A stretch of 43,772 nucleotides of DNA, from positions 1 to 43,772 of the forward strand of contig JAQTXL010000004.1 in assembly GCA_028688835.1 (NCBI GenBank). The letters are read 5' to 3'. How positions within the stretch are numbered: position 1 is the stretch's first letter; every line of letters begins with the position of its first letter. This DNA comes from Candidatus Nanopelagicales bacterium (GTDB taxonomy: Bacteria > Actinomycetota > Actinomycetes > S36-B12). Positions 1 to 8,775 of this stretch are shown piece by piece. The translations under genes were made by a program, and so were the position numbers. The notes beneath the pieces are model-generated. The model was not told where the DNA came from. It made no database searches and saw nothing but the letters and a program-made list of their open reading frames with translations.

Positions 1-1
1 C

Positions 2-457
2 CCCGCGCCGACTCCTGCCCCAGCACCCGTGCCTGCCGGTCCGTCCACGCGCACGATCTACGTCTGCCCGAGCGGATTCACCGACGCCGGATCGCTGTGC
101 AACAAGACCATGACCTACACGTTCCACTCAGTGACCACCACCAGCCCCTACAGCTACCACCAGCAGTTCATACAGACCGGCTCACACGTGAACTACTCCG
201 CCTCACCCAATGGCGGCACCTACTACGCCAAGGACAAGTGGAACCCCACTGACGGCAGCGCCGAGGGCTACTACGCCGTCATCCCTGACGGCTACTACGC
301 GACCGTGAAGGACGCACCTCCTGCCGGGTACACCGACAACGGCTCGGCCTACAGCAAGACCGAACTCGTCAAGGACACCGCTCCGGCCGGATACAGCGAC
401 AACGGCACCGCCTGGGTCACAACCGCGGCCAAGGTCGCCCAAGAAGTCCCCGCGTAG
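2..457 (+). CDS. C-terminal part of a Pro/Ala-linker surface or secreted-type protein with degenerate GY(T/S)DNG repeats (5' end outside window)
   Basis: Frame open from the window edge encoding PAPTPAPAPVPAG; repeats PSGFTDAGSLCNKT / PAGYTDNGSAYSKT / PAGYSDNGTAWVTT; stop at 457. Confidence 0.6.
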   Translation, partial: PAPTPAPAPVPAGPSTRTIYVCPSGFTDAGSLCNKTMTYTFHSVTTTSPYSYHQQFIQTGSHVNYSASPNGGTYYAKDKWNPTDGSAEGYYAVIPDGYYATVKDAPPAGYTDNGSAYSKTELVKDTAPAGYSDNGTAWVTTAAKVAQEVPA

Positions 458-514
458 TCGACAGACCCAACCTCAGTACGCCAACCGCTTCAACCTCACA
501 GACAAGGCACCGTC

Positions 515-1354
515 ATGCACAACCACGAACTGCAACCCCTGATCAACGACCCCGACCTGAGCACCACCGCAGCCGCCCGCGCCCTGCTGGCCCTGGCCAA
601 GAGCGTGTCGCGCGGCGACCCGGATATCGCCGGAGACGTCACCATCCTGCTCACCGAGCGCCTCAAACCAGGCGGATCCATCTATACCCGCCTTGGTACC
701 CACGCCAACCCCGCCGCCCTGCTGACCATCGCAGCCAAGAACGCCGCCGCCCAAGCCCACGAATCCGCCGGCCGCCACAAGCGCGTCATCCCCCTGACCG
801 ACGATGGGGACCTGGCCGCCATCGAACCAGCCCCATCCCCGTACTCCCCGACCTTCGGAATCTTCGACCTCCTCGGGGACCTCGGCTGGACGATGGCACA
901 CCTGGAGATGCTGGCCATCCCCCGCAAGCGACCCGGGCGCTGCGTGCACCCAGGCATCGAAGCCGCCCTGGAACGCGTCGCGACCTGCTTCGGGATCCCC
1001 GTGCGCTGCCCCGGCTGCCCTACCGACATGGAGCTGCTGCGCCTAGACCTGCGCGGCCCCACGTCCTGGCCCCACCTGGTGCCCGTGCTCCTGGAATGGG
1101 GCTGGGACCACGACGTCATCACCCTGATCACGACCTCGCCGGCCAATATCGCCCAGTGGCGCGACCTCGACATCCGACCACCGGCCCGCCAAGAGCGCCG
1201 CATGGTCGAAATCGCCCGCAAGATGCGCGTCGAACCATGGCTACTGCAGGACTCCCAAGCCATCCGCGACTCCGTGCGCAGCGCCCGCAGCACCGCACCC
1301 CGCATCCACATCCCCACACCCCAAGGGTGGGGAGCCTGCGAGAAGGCGTCGTAA
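515..1354 (+). CDS. Hypothetical protein (279 aa) of integrated-element backbone
   Basis: Long ORF with consistent C-ending codons, followed by another ORF on the same strand; no family recognised. Confidence 0.6.
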   Translation: MHNHELQPLINDPDLSTTAAARALLALAKSVSRGDPDIAGDVTILLTERLKPGGSIYTRLGTHANPAALLTIAAKNAAAQAHESAGRHKRVIPLTDDGDLAAIEPAPSPYSPTFGIFDLLGDLGWTMAHLEMLAIPRKRPGRCVHPGIEAALERVATCFGIPVRCPGCPTDMELLRLDLRGPTSWPHLVPVLLEWGWDHDVITLITTSPANIAQWRDLDIRPPARQERRMVEIARKMRVEPWLLQDSQAIRDSVRSARSTAPRIHIPTPQGWGACEKAS

Positions 1355-1424
1355 ATGCCAACTACCAAGGGGCTGGGGCCGTTGACAAGACAGCACCGTC
1401 AACTGGCCCCACCCGGAGGTACCC

Positions 1425-2231
1425 ATGACCAGCCACCCGCCCCACAGCACCCAACCGACCCCCATCGACGCACTCGACATCGTCAGCGCCCTGCGCAACT
1501 GCGACCCACATCAGCTGGCCGCGGCCCTGGCCCGCTGCCCCGACCCAGCCTTGACCCACCTGGCCCAAGCAGTCCTGGACGCCGCCACCCGCAAAGCCAG
1601 CTACCCTCCGGCACAAGTCATCGCCGAAGCCGACGCCCTGCTCTACCAAGTCCTATGCGCGCCCGTCGCCGACGCCAACCCCACCGGCATCACCATCGAC
1701 CCAGCCACCTACGCCCGACATACCGGCGCCAGCCTCGCCGAAGCCGAACGAGTCCTGCGGGACATCGCCATAGACGAATCCCAGGCCTGCGACCAACTGC
1801 TGGCCTCCGGCGTAGAGCCCAACTTCACGATCGAGCAAGCGCAGGTCCAGGACTGCATCAGCAAGCTGCGAGCGGAGGGACAGGTCCCTACTCGCCAGCT
1901 CGTTCGGGTCCATGCCACTGCCGTAGCTGTGTCCGCAATGCGCCCAGACGAGGGCGACCAACCGATCATCTACCCGCCAGATACAACGCTGAGCCCTCGA
2001 CTCGTGAGCCCATCGCCTAAAGTGCACGTCCTGCTGTGGCTGGACCGTATGGACGCCAACCCACCATCAGTCGGCATACTCGAGGAACGCATCGACTACC
2101 TGCGCAGCGCCAAGTACGCCATGGGCCGGGCAGCGAGAACAGTTGGCGAGATGGCACATCGTCCCGACGGCCTCAGTTCGGCGACATCCAATCTCAGGCC
2201 ATTCGAACCGCCATTTCAGCTGGCAGGTTGA
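1425..2231 (+). CDS. Hypothetical protein (268 aa) of integrated-element backbone
   Basis: ORF ends immediately before the excisionase-like start (TGAG ATG). Confidence 0.6.
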   Translation: MTSHPPHSTQPTPIDALDIVSALRNCDPHQLAAALARCPDPALTHLAQAVLDAATRKASYPPAQVIAEADALLYQVLCAPVADANPTGITIDPATYARHTGASLAEAERVLRDIAIDESQACDQLLASGVEPNFTIEQAQVQDCISKLRAEGQVPTRQLVRVHATAVAVSAMRPDEGDQPIIYPPDTTLSPRLVSPSPKVHVLLWLDRMDANPPSVGILEERIDYLRSAKYAMGRAARTVGEMAHRPDGLSSATSNLRPFEPPFQLAG

Positions 2232-2232
2232 G

Positions 2233-2451
2233 ATGACTGCTCCCACAACAGATACGAGTATCGACAGGCTTCTGACAATCGATCAAGCAGCGGAGATTCT
2301 GGCTGTCAACACACGCATGATTCGCCGACTAGTCGAGAGCCGACGCATCGCCTTCGTCAAAGTTGGTAGGCATGTGCGCTTCCGCGAGTGCGACCTGATG
2401 TCGTCCGTGCAGGCTTGGACAATTCAACCTGCCGGCAGAGCACGCCAGTAA
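2233..2451 (+). CDS. Excisionase-family / MerR-like helix-turn-helix DNA-binding protein
   Basis: LLTIDQAAEILAVNTRMIRRLVESRRIAFVKVGRHVRFRECDL matches the excisionase-family HTH pattern; ATG at 2233. Confidence 0.8.
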   Translation: MTAPTTDTSIDRLLTIDQAAEILAVNTRMIRRLVESRRIAFVKVGRHVRFRECDLMSSVQAWTIQPAGRARQ

Positions 2452-2584
2452 GTCCACCGGTTGCCCACGATGTAGAAACGGGGGGGTTCCTCCAGCACTG
2501 CGGTGCGTTCATCATTGCTGGTGATGGGCTGCCGGTAGGCGCAGTGTGCATGGTGAATTCAAGTAGGGGGCGCCAACAAATGAG

Positions 2585-2767
2585 ATGTTCCTGACCATCG
2601 AGCAGGCTACAGGGGTCGTCGCCTTGAATGAGCGAATGGTGCGCCGTCGCGTGGAAGAGCGACGCCTCGCGTTCGTCGACGTTGGACGACGTGTGCGCTT
2701 CAGGGAGTCGGATTGAGCGGAGGCGATGCGGGCCTGGACGATCCAGCCTGCGGCACGCGGGCGCTGA
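2585..2767 (+). pseudogene. Second excisionase-family HTH copy, interrupted by an in-frame TGA at 2714-2716
   Basis: Translation MFLTIEQATGVVALNERMVRRRVEERRLAFVDVGRRVRFRESD*AEAMRAWTIQPAARGR*; homology to the upstream gene continues past the stop (AWTIQPA). Confidence 0.8.
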
Positions 2768-3018
2768 GCATCTTCCGTGGCTGAACCGGCCGGCAGGATC
2801 CAGTTCAGGAAGGTGGATCATGACTGTGGACGCATCCATTGCTGCTTCGGGCGCGGGAGAAGTCCATCCTCCATTTCAAGTGTGTGCCGCCGTGCCGACG
2901 CGAAACTCCCCGAATCATGTAGCTCCCAGGGCCGCGACAGTCGAGGCGAGTTCTCTCCGTCGCAGGCGCGAGGAAGAATATGGCCCGGCTCCATCCTCCG
3001 TGACGCTACGCTCGCAGG

Positions 3019-3807
3019 GTGACCCGAGTGAGACCCCGCGCGCGCGTCGCGTCCGGGCAAGAGAAGGTGGTCATCGCTCGCAGTGGAAACCGCTGCGCTT
3101 ACCCCGACTGTCGTGCCGAACTCGTCTTTGACGCCGACGCCGAGGGCGACCAGCCAAAGGTCGTCGGCAAGGTGGCGCACATCGCTGCAGCTAGTCCGGG
3201 TGGTCCGAGGTATGACGCCTCGATGACGGATGCTCAACGCAGCTCAGCCGAGAACCTCATCTACTTGTGCGGGCCGCATCACGACGCCGTCGACTCGCAA
3301 CTAGACAAACACACGGTCAAGTATCTGCATGACGCCAAGGTCACGCACGAGTCGGCAGTCGCTCGGGCGGTAAAGAACGCTCTCGGAAACGTGACCTTCG
3401 AGGAACTTGGTGTGATCTGCGGGGCCATCTCAAGCGCACCCGACCCAAGCCAGGCCACAACAGTCGAACTCGCGCTACCCATCCAGGACAAGATCACGCT
3501 GAACGAGCTCGGGGCGGTGAGCGCGGAACGCATCTCAGCGGGTCTTTCCCAGGCCTCGCGCGTTGCTGAGTTTATTGCCTTCCAGCAACAGACCTCGTCG
3601 AACTTCGGCCGCAGACTCGTCAGTTCCTTCAAAGCCGAGTACTTCGCCGCAGAGGCCGAGGGCCTCGATGCCGACGGCATCTTTGACAGCCTGGTACTCA
3701 CCGCCTACGACAACTCAGGTCCCCGTCAGACGCCTACAGTGGAGGCAGCTGCTCTAGCAGTCGTCGCTTACCTATTCGAGATTTGTGAGATCTTCCGCCG
3801 TGAGTGA
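3019..3807 (+). CDS. HNH endonuclease-domain protein, putative effector of an ABC-3C system
   Basis: CAYPDC ... VAHIAAASPGGPRYDASMTDAQRSSAENLIYLCGPHHDAVD is an HNH motif; about 170-aa C-terminal extension; start codon uncertain (GTG at 3019). Confidence 0.8.
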   Translation: MTRVRPRARVASGQEKVVIARSGNRCAYPDCRAELVFDADAEGDQPKVVGKVAHIAAASPGGPRYDASMTDAQRSSAENLIYLCGPHHDAVDSQLDKHTVKYLHDAKVTHESAVARAVKNALGNVTFEELGVICGAISSAPDPSQATTVELALPIQDKITLNELGAVSAERISAGLSQASRVAEFIAFQQQTSSNFGRRLVSSFKAEYFAAEAEGLDADGIFDSLVLTAYDNSGPRQTPTVEAAALAVVAYLFEICEIFRRE

Positions 3808-4030
3808 CCTCTACCCCGACAAGTTCACGCCTATCGAGCGAACAGTGGTGGGCGAGAGCGCCTTGCTCCTCGGTCTGCTCCGGGGGCGCGCCATCAGCAT
3901 CGGGCAGCTTTTCGTCGAATTCCGCGACGTCGCGCCGACGACCACATATGACGCCTTTGCTCTGGCACTCACATTCCTTTACGGCGCGGGAGCAGTCACG
4001 CATCGAGATCAGATCGTGACCGTGCCCTGA
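3800..4030 (+). CDS. Small middle component of an ABC-3C-like system (MC6-like)
   Basis: Starts GTG at 3800 overlapping the HNH stop; VSDLYPDKFTPIERTVVGESALLLGLL...; stop overlaps next ATG (TGATG). Confidence 0.6.
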   Translation: MSDLYPDKFTPIERTVVGESALLLGLLRGRAISIGQLFVEFRDVAPTTTYDAFALALTFLYGAGAVTHRDQIVTVP

Positions 4031-5757
4031 TGCTCCTCCGCATCTCGACCAACAAGGAGGAGTTCAAGCCGATTGACTTCAAGCCCGGCTTCAATGCCAT
4101 CGTGGCGGAGCGCGCTACGGATTCGACTGATCAACACAGCCGGAACGCCCGAGGGAAATCAACACTACTCATGCTGGTGAACTACGCACTCGCGGGCAAC
4201 CTAAACAGCGCTCTTCGTCCGCTTGCCGCAGACGGCTGGGAAGTGAGCCTTGGTCTTGAGATGTTCGGTGGTCAAGTAACGGCGACTCGCGCACTCGCTC
4301 GTGGCACGAAGCTCAGGATCGACGCTACCGGCCCCGCGAACGAGGTCATGCGACCGTACCTCTCCGAGGGGCAGATCTCGGTCGCAGATTGGAAGGACCT
4401 ACTCGGTCTCGCGCTGTTCCGCCTCGAGCCCGCCGAACAAGAGATGACAAGCGGACTATCCGCGCGCACATTGCTTTCTTATGTCATTCGAACAGAGCCC
4501 TCTAAGGACCCCCTAAAGATCGTGGCGCAACAGTCAGCGACGAGTAGTCGCGAGCACGTCTCCTACCTGCTCGACTTGGATTGGACGGTCGTGCACGAAC
4601 TGGCCGGGATCAAGACTGGACTAGAGCAGCTCAAGCAGATTAGGGCGGCGGCTAGCGATGGGCTCATGTCGACGTTGCGGCCTGAAGCCGACCTGCTGCT
4701 GGAACGTGCCGCTCTAAAGGGTGAGCTCGACGAATGGGAGGATCGGATCTCTGGTTTCCGTGTGCTCGAAGACCCGAACTCGCTCGTCATCCGAGCCGAT
4801 GAACTGACGGCAAGCATCTCGGTGCTGAGGGACGAAGCTGTGGTGGATCAAAGAATGCGACAACTCTATCGGGCATCGCTCGATGAAACCCCGAACGGTC
4901 TATCCGTTCAGACAGCCTCGGTCGAAGACCTCATTTCCGACGCTGGGCTTGTACTTGCGGAAGGGTTCATCCGCCAGGCCGAAGACGTTCGTGATTTCCA
5001 TGCCGAGCTACTGAGGAACAGGCGCGCCTACCTCCACTCAGAGGTAGAACGACTCAACGCCCGGATCGCGGAACAAGCAGATGAGCTGGCCCGCCTCGAC
5101 TTGCAACGCGATGCCCTGCTCCGAACGCTTCAGGCGGGTGGCGCCCTAGAGGAACTCGATGCGATGAGGAGTGAACTTAGCGGAGTTCAGTCGCGCATCG
5201 CGGCGGTCGACCAACAGATCGAGCAGGCCCGCGAAATCGCGTCGCGCAAGGAACAGCTCAAGCACGCCCGATCGACCAAGCGAACAGAAGCTGCAGGGGA
5301 ACTCAGCCAGTCGCGAGCCAAATTGGATCGTGTCAGCGAGCGGCTCAGTCTGAAGATGAAGCAGCTTTACGGGCACGAGGCCGCTCTGACCGTAGAGGTT
5401 GACGACATGGGCTTCAAGTTCAAGCTCACCACGGCCCGAGCCGGAAGTAGCGCCGTAGACCGCATGATGATGTTCTGCTTTGACCTGACAATGCTCGAAG
5501 AGGGCGTCACGACTGAGCACCACCCCGACTTTCTCATCCACGACTCAACCGTCTTCGACGGTGTTGACCCGCGGCAGCGTGCCAGCGCGCTGCGATTCTC
5601 CCAGCAGATGGTCGAGGCAACCGGCGGGCAGTACATCTGCACGATCAACAGCAACGATGTTCCGGGGGAAGTGCTTGATCAGCAGTGGTTCAAGGACGGC
5701 GTCGTGCGCACGATCCTCGATACCGAGGCCGGTGGATTGCTTGGACGGGAGTTCTAG
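4030..5757 (+). CDS. DUF2326-type ABC ATPase with coiled coil (ABC-3C ATPase)
   Basis: Walker A-like NARGKSTLL near N-terminus, long helical middle, C-terminal HHPDFLIHDSTVFDGVDPRQ Walker B-like segment. Confidence 0.8.
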   Translation: MLLRISTNKEEFKPIDFKPGFNAIVAERATDSTDQHSRNARGKSTLLMLVNYALAGNLNSALRPLAADGWEVSLGLEMFGGQVTATRALARGTKLRIDATGPANEVMRPYLSEGQISVADWKDLLGLALFRLEPAEQEMTSGLSARTLLSYVIRTEPSKDPLKIVAQQSATSSREHVSYLLDLDWTVVHELAGIKTGLEQLKQIRAAASDGLMSTLRPEADLLLERAALKGELDEWEDRISGFRVLEDPNSLVIRADELTASISVLRDEAVVDQRMRQLYRASLDETPNGLSVQTASVEDLISDAGLVLAEGFIRQAEDVRDFHAELLRNRRAYLHSEVERLNARIAEQADELARLDLQRDALLRTLQAGGALEELDAMRSELSGVQSRIAAVDQQIEQAREIASRKEQLKHARSTKRTEAAGELSQSRAKLDRVSERLSLKMKQLYGHEAALTVEVDDMGFKFKLTTARAGSSAVDRMMMFCFDLTMLEEGVTTEHHPDFLIHDSTVFDGVDPRQRASALRFSQQMVEATGGQYICTINSNDVPGEVLDQQWFKDGVVRTILDTEAGGLLGREF

Positions 5758-6183
5758 GACCGCCTCGCCCCGGCCCGCTGGTTTCGCGTATTGAAGTCGA
5801 ACCTCCCACCAGCCTCACCACGCTGCCCCAGACCAACCGGCAGTGCCACTTGCTCAGGCGGCCAGGAGCCTGCGTGAAATAGGCACGCCTTGCTGCGCAT
5901 CCGTCGACTGGCCTTCCACTATGCGAACGTCTGTGGCTCGAAAGGGAGTTCAGTCGTGCACTGGGCGTGCAATATTGAGGAGGCGAGACGGCGCCAGAGG
6001 AGTTGATGCCTCAGTCCGCGCCGTGCCCGCTCGAGCCGGTTCTCTCAAGAACTCCCCTACATCCCTGTGAGGTTCTCCGGCCTTTGGTTCCTCCAATGGC
6101 TTGCGGACTGTTCGCTTGCTCGATGAGCCGACATGTAGGTCTTCGAACTACTCCGCGTTCAAAGAGTCTCGCGGCTGGTTTGG

Positions 6184-6882
6184 CTACTCTGTATCTGACG
6201 AGGGCTGATCGGGAATCCACTCGAGGCATTCAGGGCACTTCTTCGCCACAAGTGGAATTTGAGAGGCACAGGCTGGGCACGCTTTCTTCCTAGACCTGAA
6301 TAGGCCGTCCATTCGATTGGATGAAACTCGACTTCGTTCAATATTGGCGAGTTCCTTAATGCTTGAAGCGATGGCCTCACCAGGATCCGTAAACGATGCG
6401 AAGAGCACGCCACGAAGTGACGTCATGTTGATCGTGAAGCTCTCTGAGTACCTTCTTCCTTCGCCGGAGTATGCCAAGTCGAAGGTCAGCGCGACGTGGT
6501 CACCGTCTGGCCTGTCGAATACTTCCTCGCGAGGAAGAAGTACCTGATATCGGTATCGCCGACCCGGCGCCAAGTAGGACACGCCGTTGGCAATGCCAGT
6601 GACCGCCTGCACTTCAGCCGCCAACTCGGCAGATCCGACCACAGTTGCAGTGATCGTGATTCCTTGGGCTGCACGTTCACCGTCATTCCCAATGACAAGT
6701 TCGGCTCGTCCCGTACCCTCCGCCCGAAAGTCGATGAAGGCGTAAGGGCGCCTTGATTCAAGGGCACTCCTGGCCATGTTCCTGGTCAGCAATGCGTACC
6801 AGCCGGTGATGAACACGAGTACGAGTGAGCTGATCAGCTGCAGACTTCCAGCGTGCGCGTCGAGGTAGTCCATATTGCGCAA
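6184..6882 (-). CDS. Membrane-anchored protein with C-terminal zinc ribbon (alternative ATG at 6873)
   Basis: N-terminal hydrophobic helix LQLISSLVLVFITGWYALL; C-terminal CPACASQIPLVAKKCPECLEWIP. Confidence 0.65.
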   Translation of the reverse strand: MRNMDYLDAHAGSLQLISSLVLVFITGWYALLTRNMARSALESRRPYAFIDFRAEGTGRAELVIGNDGERAAQGITITATVVGSAELAAEVQAVTGIANGVSYLAPGRRYRYQVLLPREEVFDRPDGDHVALTFDLAYSGEGRRYSESFTINMTSLRGVLFASFTDPGEAIASSIKELANIERSRVSSNRMDGLFRSRKKACPACASQIPLVAKKCPECLEWIPDQPSSDTE

Positions 6883-6922
6883 GGTAGCGAACGACCCTGA
6901 CAGCGTGGACAGTCGCTGTGCG

Positions 6923-8218
6923 CTACTGAGCTAGCGCGGACGCAGCTCGGTAGCCAGAAATCGCTGCATTCCAGTCGAAGTCCAGTACGAGTTGGGATTC
7001 CGCCGATACTTCCTCGGCGCTTTGCTCAAGCGCAGTCAGCGTACGGTCGCGGATCGAAGTGACGCGATCAATCGCGTAGTCGGTCGGAATGCCCAGGAGC
7101 TCGGCGACCACTCGCCAGTCGTCGTTGGCTACACGGACAAATGCGTCACTCTTGCCGAGAATGAACGAGGCGTGCAATTTGCGGACCGAGTCGAATCGCT
7201 TGCCCCAGGGCCGGGTGAAGGGCAATGCACTGTTCAGGTCATAGAGCGGAGCCAGGAGCGCGTCAGGGCCGGACAGAAGCAGGGAGAAATTGCGCGCATG
7301 GCCATCGGTGCCGGCGATTGCGTAGTTGAACGCCAGACCATCGAAGAGTCGTTGCGCTGACGATTGACGAAGGTGTGCCGGCAGCCTTCGCAGCAGTGAG
7401 CCGATCTGCCTGATCCCTGGCCCACCGTCTCGTTCGTACTTCTGCCACGCCGGGTAGCCCAGTGCCTGGCACAGGTCCTCCTGATGAATCCGCTGGACCT
7501 GTCCTTCGGCGGATGTCAGCCTGTCGTAGCGAACGACAACCGCAGCATGCGTGCCGTCCACAAGCGGCTGAAGCCACGCTGCTGCAGTACTCAGTCCAAG
7601 ACGGCGGGCAGCCCGCAGGCAGATGACTTCGAAGGCGTCGAACTGCTCGAACCCTGGGATTGCGGGCTTGACGATGTGGGTTGTCGGAACTGCGCCAAAC
7701 GGGATGCCCCACAGCCCATCCGCGTAGGCAAGGGCAATCTTGGCCTGCGCGCCGGCCAGTGACCACTGGCCATGCTGTGACAGCGGCAGTCCACCCGCTG
7801 CGGCCGATCGACGCAGGTCTGCGATCCGCTCCGCAAACTCGACCTCGCTCAGCCGATCGACACCGCCGTTGCTCGGCAGTCCCTGGCCGACCGGGACCAC
7901 GCAGACGGCTCCCGGCAAGTCACGGCCGACGTACTCCAACAGCCCCATGACATTTGAGCGCGAGACGCCGGACTCGAGTTCGATGCGCTCACGCGCTGCA
8001 CCCTGCTCTGGCAAGAGTGCTTCGAAGAAGTTGGTGACGGCTCCCTGCAAGTGCTCGGCTCTTGCGAGGGGAATCGACAGCGACAGCGGAGTCGCGTCGA
8101 TGGCATCTCGGTAGTGCGCGTCATACTCGAACTCGAGTGCGCGCCCATCGGGTGCGCGCAGCCGCCCAGCGAGGCGCTCCCCCAGCCAGACATCGAGTCC
8201 ATGGTCAGTGACACTCAT
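6923..8218 (-). CDS. hipA: HipA-family serine/threonine kinase toxin
   Basis: GAVCVVP; WSLAGAQAKIAL; HIVKPAI; HQEDLCQALG; DGLAFNYAIAGTDGHARNFSLLL; APLYDLNS, all typical HipA motifs. Confidence 0.92.
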   Translation of the reverse strand: MSVTDHGLDVWLGERLAGRLRAPDGRALEFEYDAHYRDAIDATPLSLSIPLARAEHLQGAVTNFFEALLPEQGAARERIELESGVSRSNVMGLLEYVGRDLPGAVCVVPVGQGLPSNGGVDRLSEVEFAERIADLRRSAAAGGLPLSQHGQWSLAGAQAKIALAYADGLWGIPFGAVPTTHIVKPAIPGFEQFDAFEVICLRAARRLGLSTAAAWLQPLVDGTHAAVVVRYDRLTSAEGQVQRIHQEDLCQALGYPAWQKYERDGGPGIRQIGSLLRRLPAHLRQSSAQRLFDGLAFNYAIAGTDGHARNFSLLLSGPDALLAPLYDLNSALPFTRPWGKRFDSVRKLHASFILGKSDAFVRVANDDWRVVAELLGIPTDYAIDRVTSIRDRTLTALEQSAEEVSAESQLVLDFDWNAAISGYRAASALAQ

Positions 8219-8475
8219 GCTGAGCCCTCGTGCGCCCTCACCACAGAAGCCAGATCCACCGGAACACGGCGAGGCTCGATAGCTGTCACCAGTCCAAGCG
8301 CAGCCATGACGTCCAGCACCTTCGCAACTTCCACTCGACCTGAGCCGCGTTCAAGGCGATTCACGAGGTCACGGCTGACACCTGCCTTGGCGGCAAGTTG
8401 AGCCTGAGTCCAGCCCCGCTCCCCACGGACACTACGGACGGCACCCGCGACATCATCAACAGTGGCAATGCGCAC
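8215..8475 (-). CDS. hipB: HipB-family antitoxin, XRE HTH (GTG start)
   Basis: RGERGWTQAQLAAKAGVSRDLVNRLERG HTH; 4-bp overlap with hipA start. Confidence 0.85.
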   Translation of the reverse strand: MRIATVDDVAGAVRSVRGERGWTQAQLAAKAGVSRDLVNRLERGSGRVEVAKVLDVMAALGLVTAIEPRRVPVDLASVVRAHEGSA

Positions 8476-8487
8476 AGCACCTCCAAG

Positions 8488-8589
8488 TGTCGGCGTTCGC
8501 CGACATTTTAGCACATGTCGGCGCTCGCCGACAATCGGTTCCCTGTCGGCGCTCGCCGACATCTGAGACTCTATCGGCGTTCGCCGACA
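8488..8589 (+). promoter_or_regulatory. Four-copy palindromic operator array upstream of hipB (18-bp sites at 8488, 8516, 8544, 8572)
   Basis: TGTCGGCG-YT-CGCCGACA repeated with exact 28-bp period; fourth copy has one changed base (TATCGGCG). Confidence 0.85.
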
Positions 8590-8775
8590 CCCGCACTCAG
8601 AACCGGGCGCGAAGGAACCCTGGCTATGCCGGAAGGAAGGTGCATCCACCTCCTCGTCGAGTTCCACTCATGCATATGGTTCGTCAGCCCGCATCAGTCA
8701 ATGATGACGAGAAGTCGGAACTGGCCCTTGTCCAGACCACCGCCGACGAGCCTCCAGTAGACGGGAAGCAACACG

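Noticed and set aside
8488-8589. Regularly spaced repeats resembling a mini CRISPR array
   Set aside because: Units are perfect palindromes with only 10-bp intervening sequences, located at the hipB promoter; better explained as operators.
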